Assembly (NCBI GenBank): GCA_900472485.1
Contig: UCII01000004.1
Coordinates: 186,001 to 250,000, forward strand
From: Hyphomicrobiales bacterium
GTDB taxonomy: Bacteria; Pseudomonadota; Alphaproteobacteria; Rhizobiales; Rhizobiaceae
DNA: 64,000 bases
Reading direction: 5' to 3'
The notes under the pieces were generated by a model. That model did not search any database, was not told where the DNA came from, and was given only the letters and a program-made list of their open reading frames with translations. A program made the translations under genes and the position numbers. Of this stretch, positions 63,498 through 64,000 are shown piece by piece (position 1 is the first letter of the stretch; the number at the start of each line of letters is the position of its first letter).

Positions 63498-64000
63498 TTA
63501 ACGTTCGAATAGGACGTTGGACCTGTCCTTTAGTATGACTTCGCCGATACGGCGGAAGCCGATCTTTTCGGCAACCCGTATCGACGGCAGGTTTTCGAAA
63601 TCCACGATGCAGGTCATGCGACGTCCTGCGAACTGCCCGTCCGCCCAGGCGATCGCTGCGTTCATGGCCTCCGTCGCATAGCCCTTGCCTTGCATCGGCG
63701 GCGTGATGCCCCAGCCGGCTTCCAGCGTGCCTTCCGTCATCGGCGTCATGTCGCGATGCAGATCCAGAAATCCCACTTCGCCGATCAGCCGGCCGCTTTG
63801 GCGTTCCTCGACGGCAAAGAAACCGAAGCCGAGATGATGCCATAGGCCGGCATAGCGTAAAAGGCGGGCCCAAACCTGTTCGCGCGTGGGCATCTCGCCG
63901 CCGATGAAGCGGACGATATCCTTGTATTTCCAGAGCTCGAGGAATTCGTCGAAATCATCAAGCGTATGGCCCCGCAGCAGAAGCCGATCGGTCGTCAGTG
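63498..64000 (-). CDS. GNAT family N-acetyltransferase, RimJ/RimL type (partial)
   Basis: A RimJ/RimL-type acetyltransferase whose N-terminus lies beyond the window edge. Visible sequence begins LTTDRLLLRGHTLDDFDEFLELWK, the usual first strand and helix of this group, and continues through VGFLDLHRDM and the acetyl-CoA motif EAGWGITPPMQGKGYATEAMNAAIAWAD, with ENLPSIRVAEKIGFRRIGE near the end. Only a few N-terminal residues appear to be missing. These enzymes acetylate ribosomal proteins or small molecules; the target is unknown. It is upstream of the second GNAT gene, 20 bp apart, so they are probably co-transcribed. Confidence 0.86.
   Translation of the reverse strand, partial: LTTDRLLLRGHTLDDFDEFLELWKYKDIVRFIGGEMPTREQVWARLLRYAGLWHHLGFGFFAVEERQSGRLIGEVGFLDLHRDMTPMTEGTLEAGWGITPPMQGKGYATEAMNAAIAWADGQFAGRRMTCIVDFENLPSIRVAEKIGFRRIGEVILKDRSNVLFER

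Overview
The window is a gene-dense, GC-rich piece of an alphaproteobacterial chromosome, almost certainly Rhizobiaceae (Rhizobium or a near relative). The main reasons are conserved rhizobial gene orders: SDR-uvrC-pgsA-moaD-moaE; purM/purN divergent from an AI-2E-type permease followed by hdaA-ppk-ppx; and hemB, a small membrane protein, ldtR, an L,D-transpeptidase, then glyA-nrdR-ribD-ribE. RIME-like intergenic repeats and an Omp25/RopB-type porin-like barrel agree. The species cannot be fixed from the sequence. Nearly everything is ordinary core chromosome. I see no insertion sequence, prophage, CRISPR array, rRNA or tRNA gene.

Layout. 1-4.2 kb: LPS export permeases lptG (cut by the window edge) and lptF, a PAP2 phosphatase, and leucyl aminopeptidase. 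4.3-6.4 kb: holC, a GrpB-family protein and a sugar 1-dehydrogenase. 6.6-10.2 kb: a TRAP transporter whose permeases (dctQM) converge on its binding protein (dctP). 10.3-16.6 kb: a prolyl-oligopeptidase, a lipoprotein polysaccharide deacetylase, an ABC-F ATPase, a small orphan protein and a DinB protein, all on the minus strand. 16.8-19.5 kb: ndk, then a small module made of a lipoprotein, a CGNR-type regulator and a divergent orphan LivH-like permease around a 28-bp palindrome. 19.5-24 kb: moaE, moaD, pgsA, uvrC and an SDR. 24-30.7 kb: outer-membrane barrel, GST, rlmJ, a molybdopterin oxidoreductase, a Nudix hydrolase and a lone phnM with a perfect 22-bp palindrome upstream. 31-40 kb: purN/purM, permease, hdaA, ppk (with a Pho-box-like array) and ppx, facing a secreted phytase-like esterase. 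40-46 kb: adenylate cyclase, RNase D, multicopper oxidase and aspS. 46-52 kb: a serine hydrolase and a TetR regulator with repeated operators, a periplasmic protein of unknown function, and parC. 52-54.5 kb: a Doc/AbrB-type toxin-antitoxin pair with its own operator, an EamA transporter and bpt. 54.6-64 kb: RDD protein, hemB, ldtR, L,D-transpeptidase, glyA-nrdR-ribD-ribE and two acetyltransferases (the last cut by the window edge).

Functional links. Envelope genes recur (lptFG, PAP2, deacetylase, Omp25-like protein, ldtR with the transpeptidase), as do polyphosphate/phosphate genes (ppk, ppx, phytase-like esterase, phnM). Three families of small structured repeats lie between genes. RIME-like elements are found only between convergent genes. 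A two-hairpin family begins exactly at the stop codons of parC and moaD. A third family shares an AAAACCGCTYCGCACTTTT core inside flanking inverted repeats.

No clearly undescribed large system is present. The best candidates for new biology are small regulatory ones: the CGNR/permease palindrome, the phnM palindrome, the toxin-antitoxin operator, and the stop-codon-anchored hairpin repeat.
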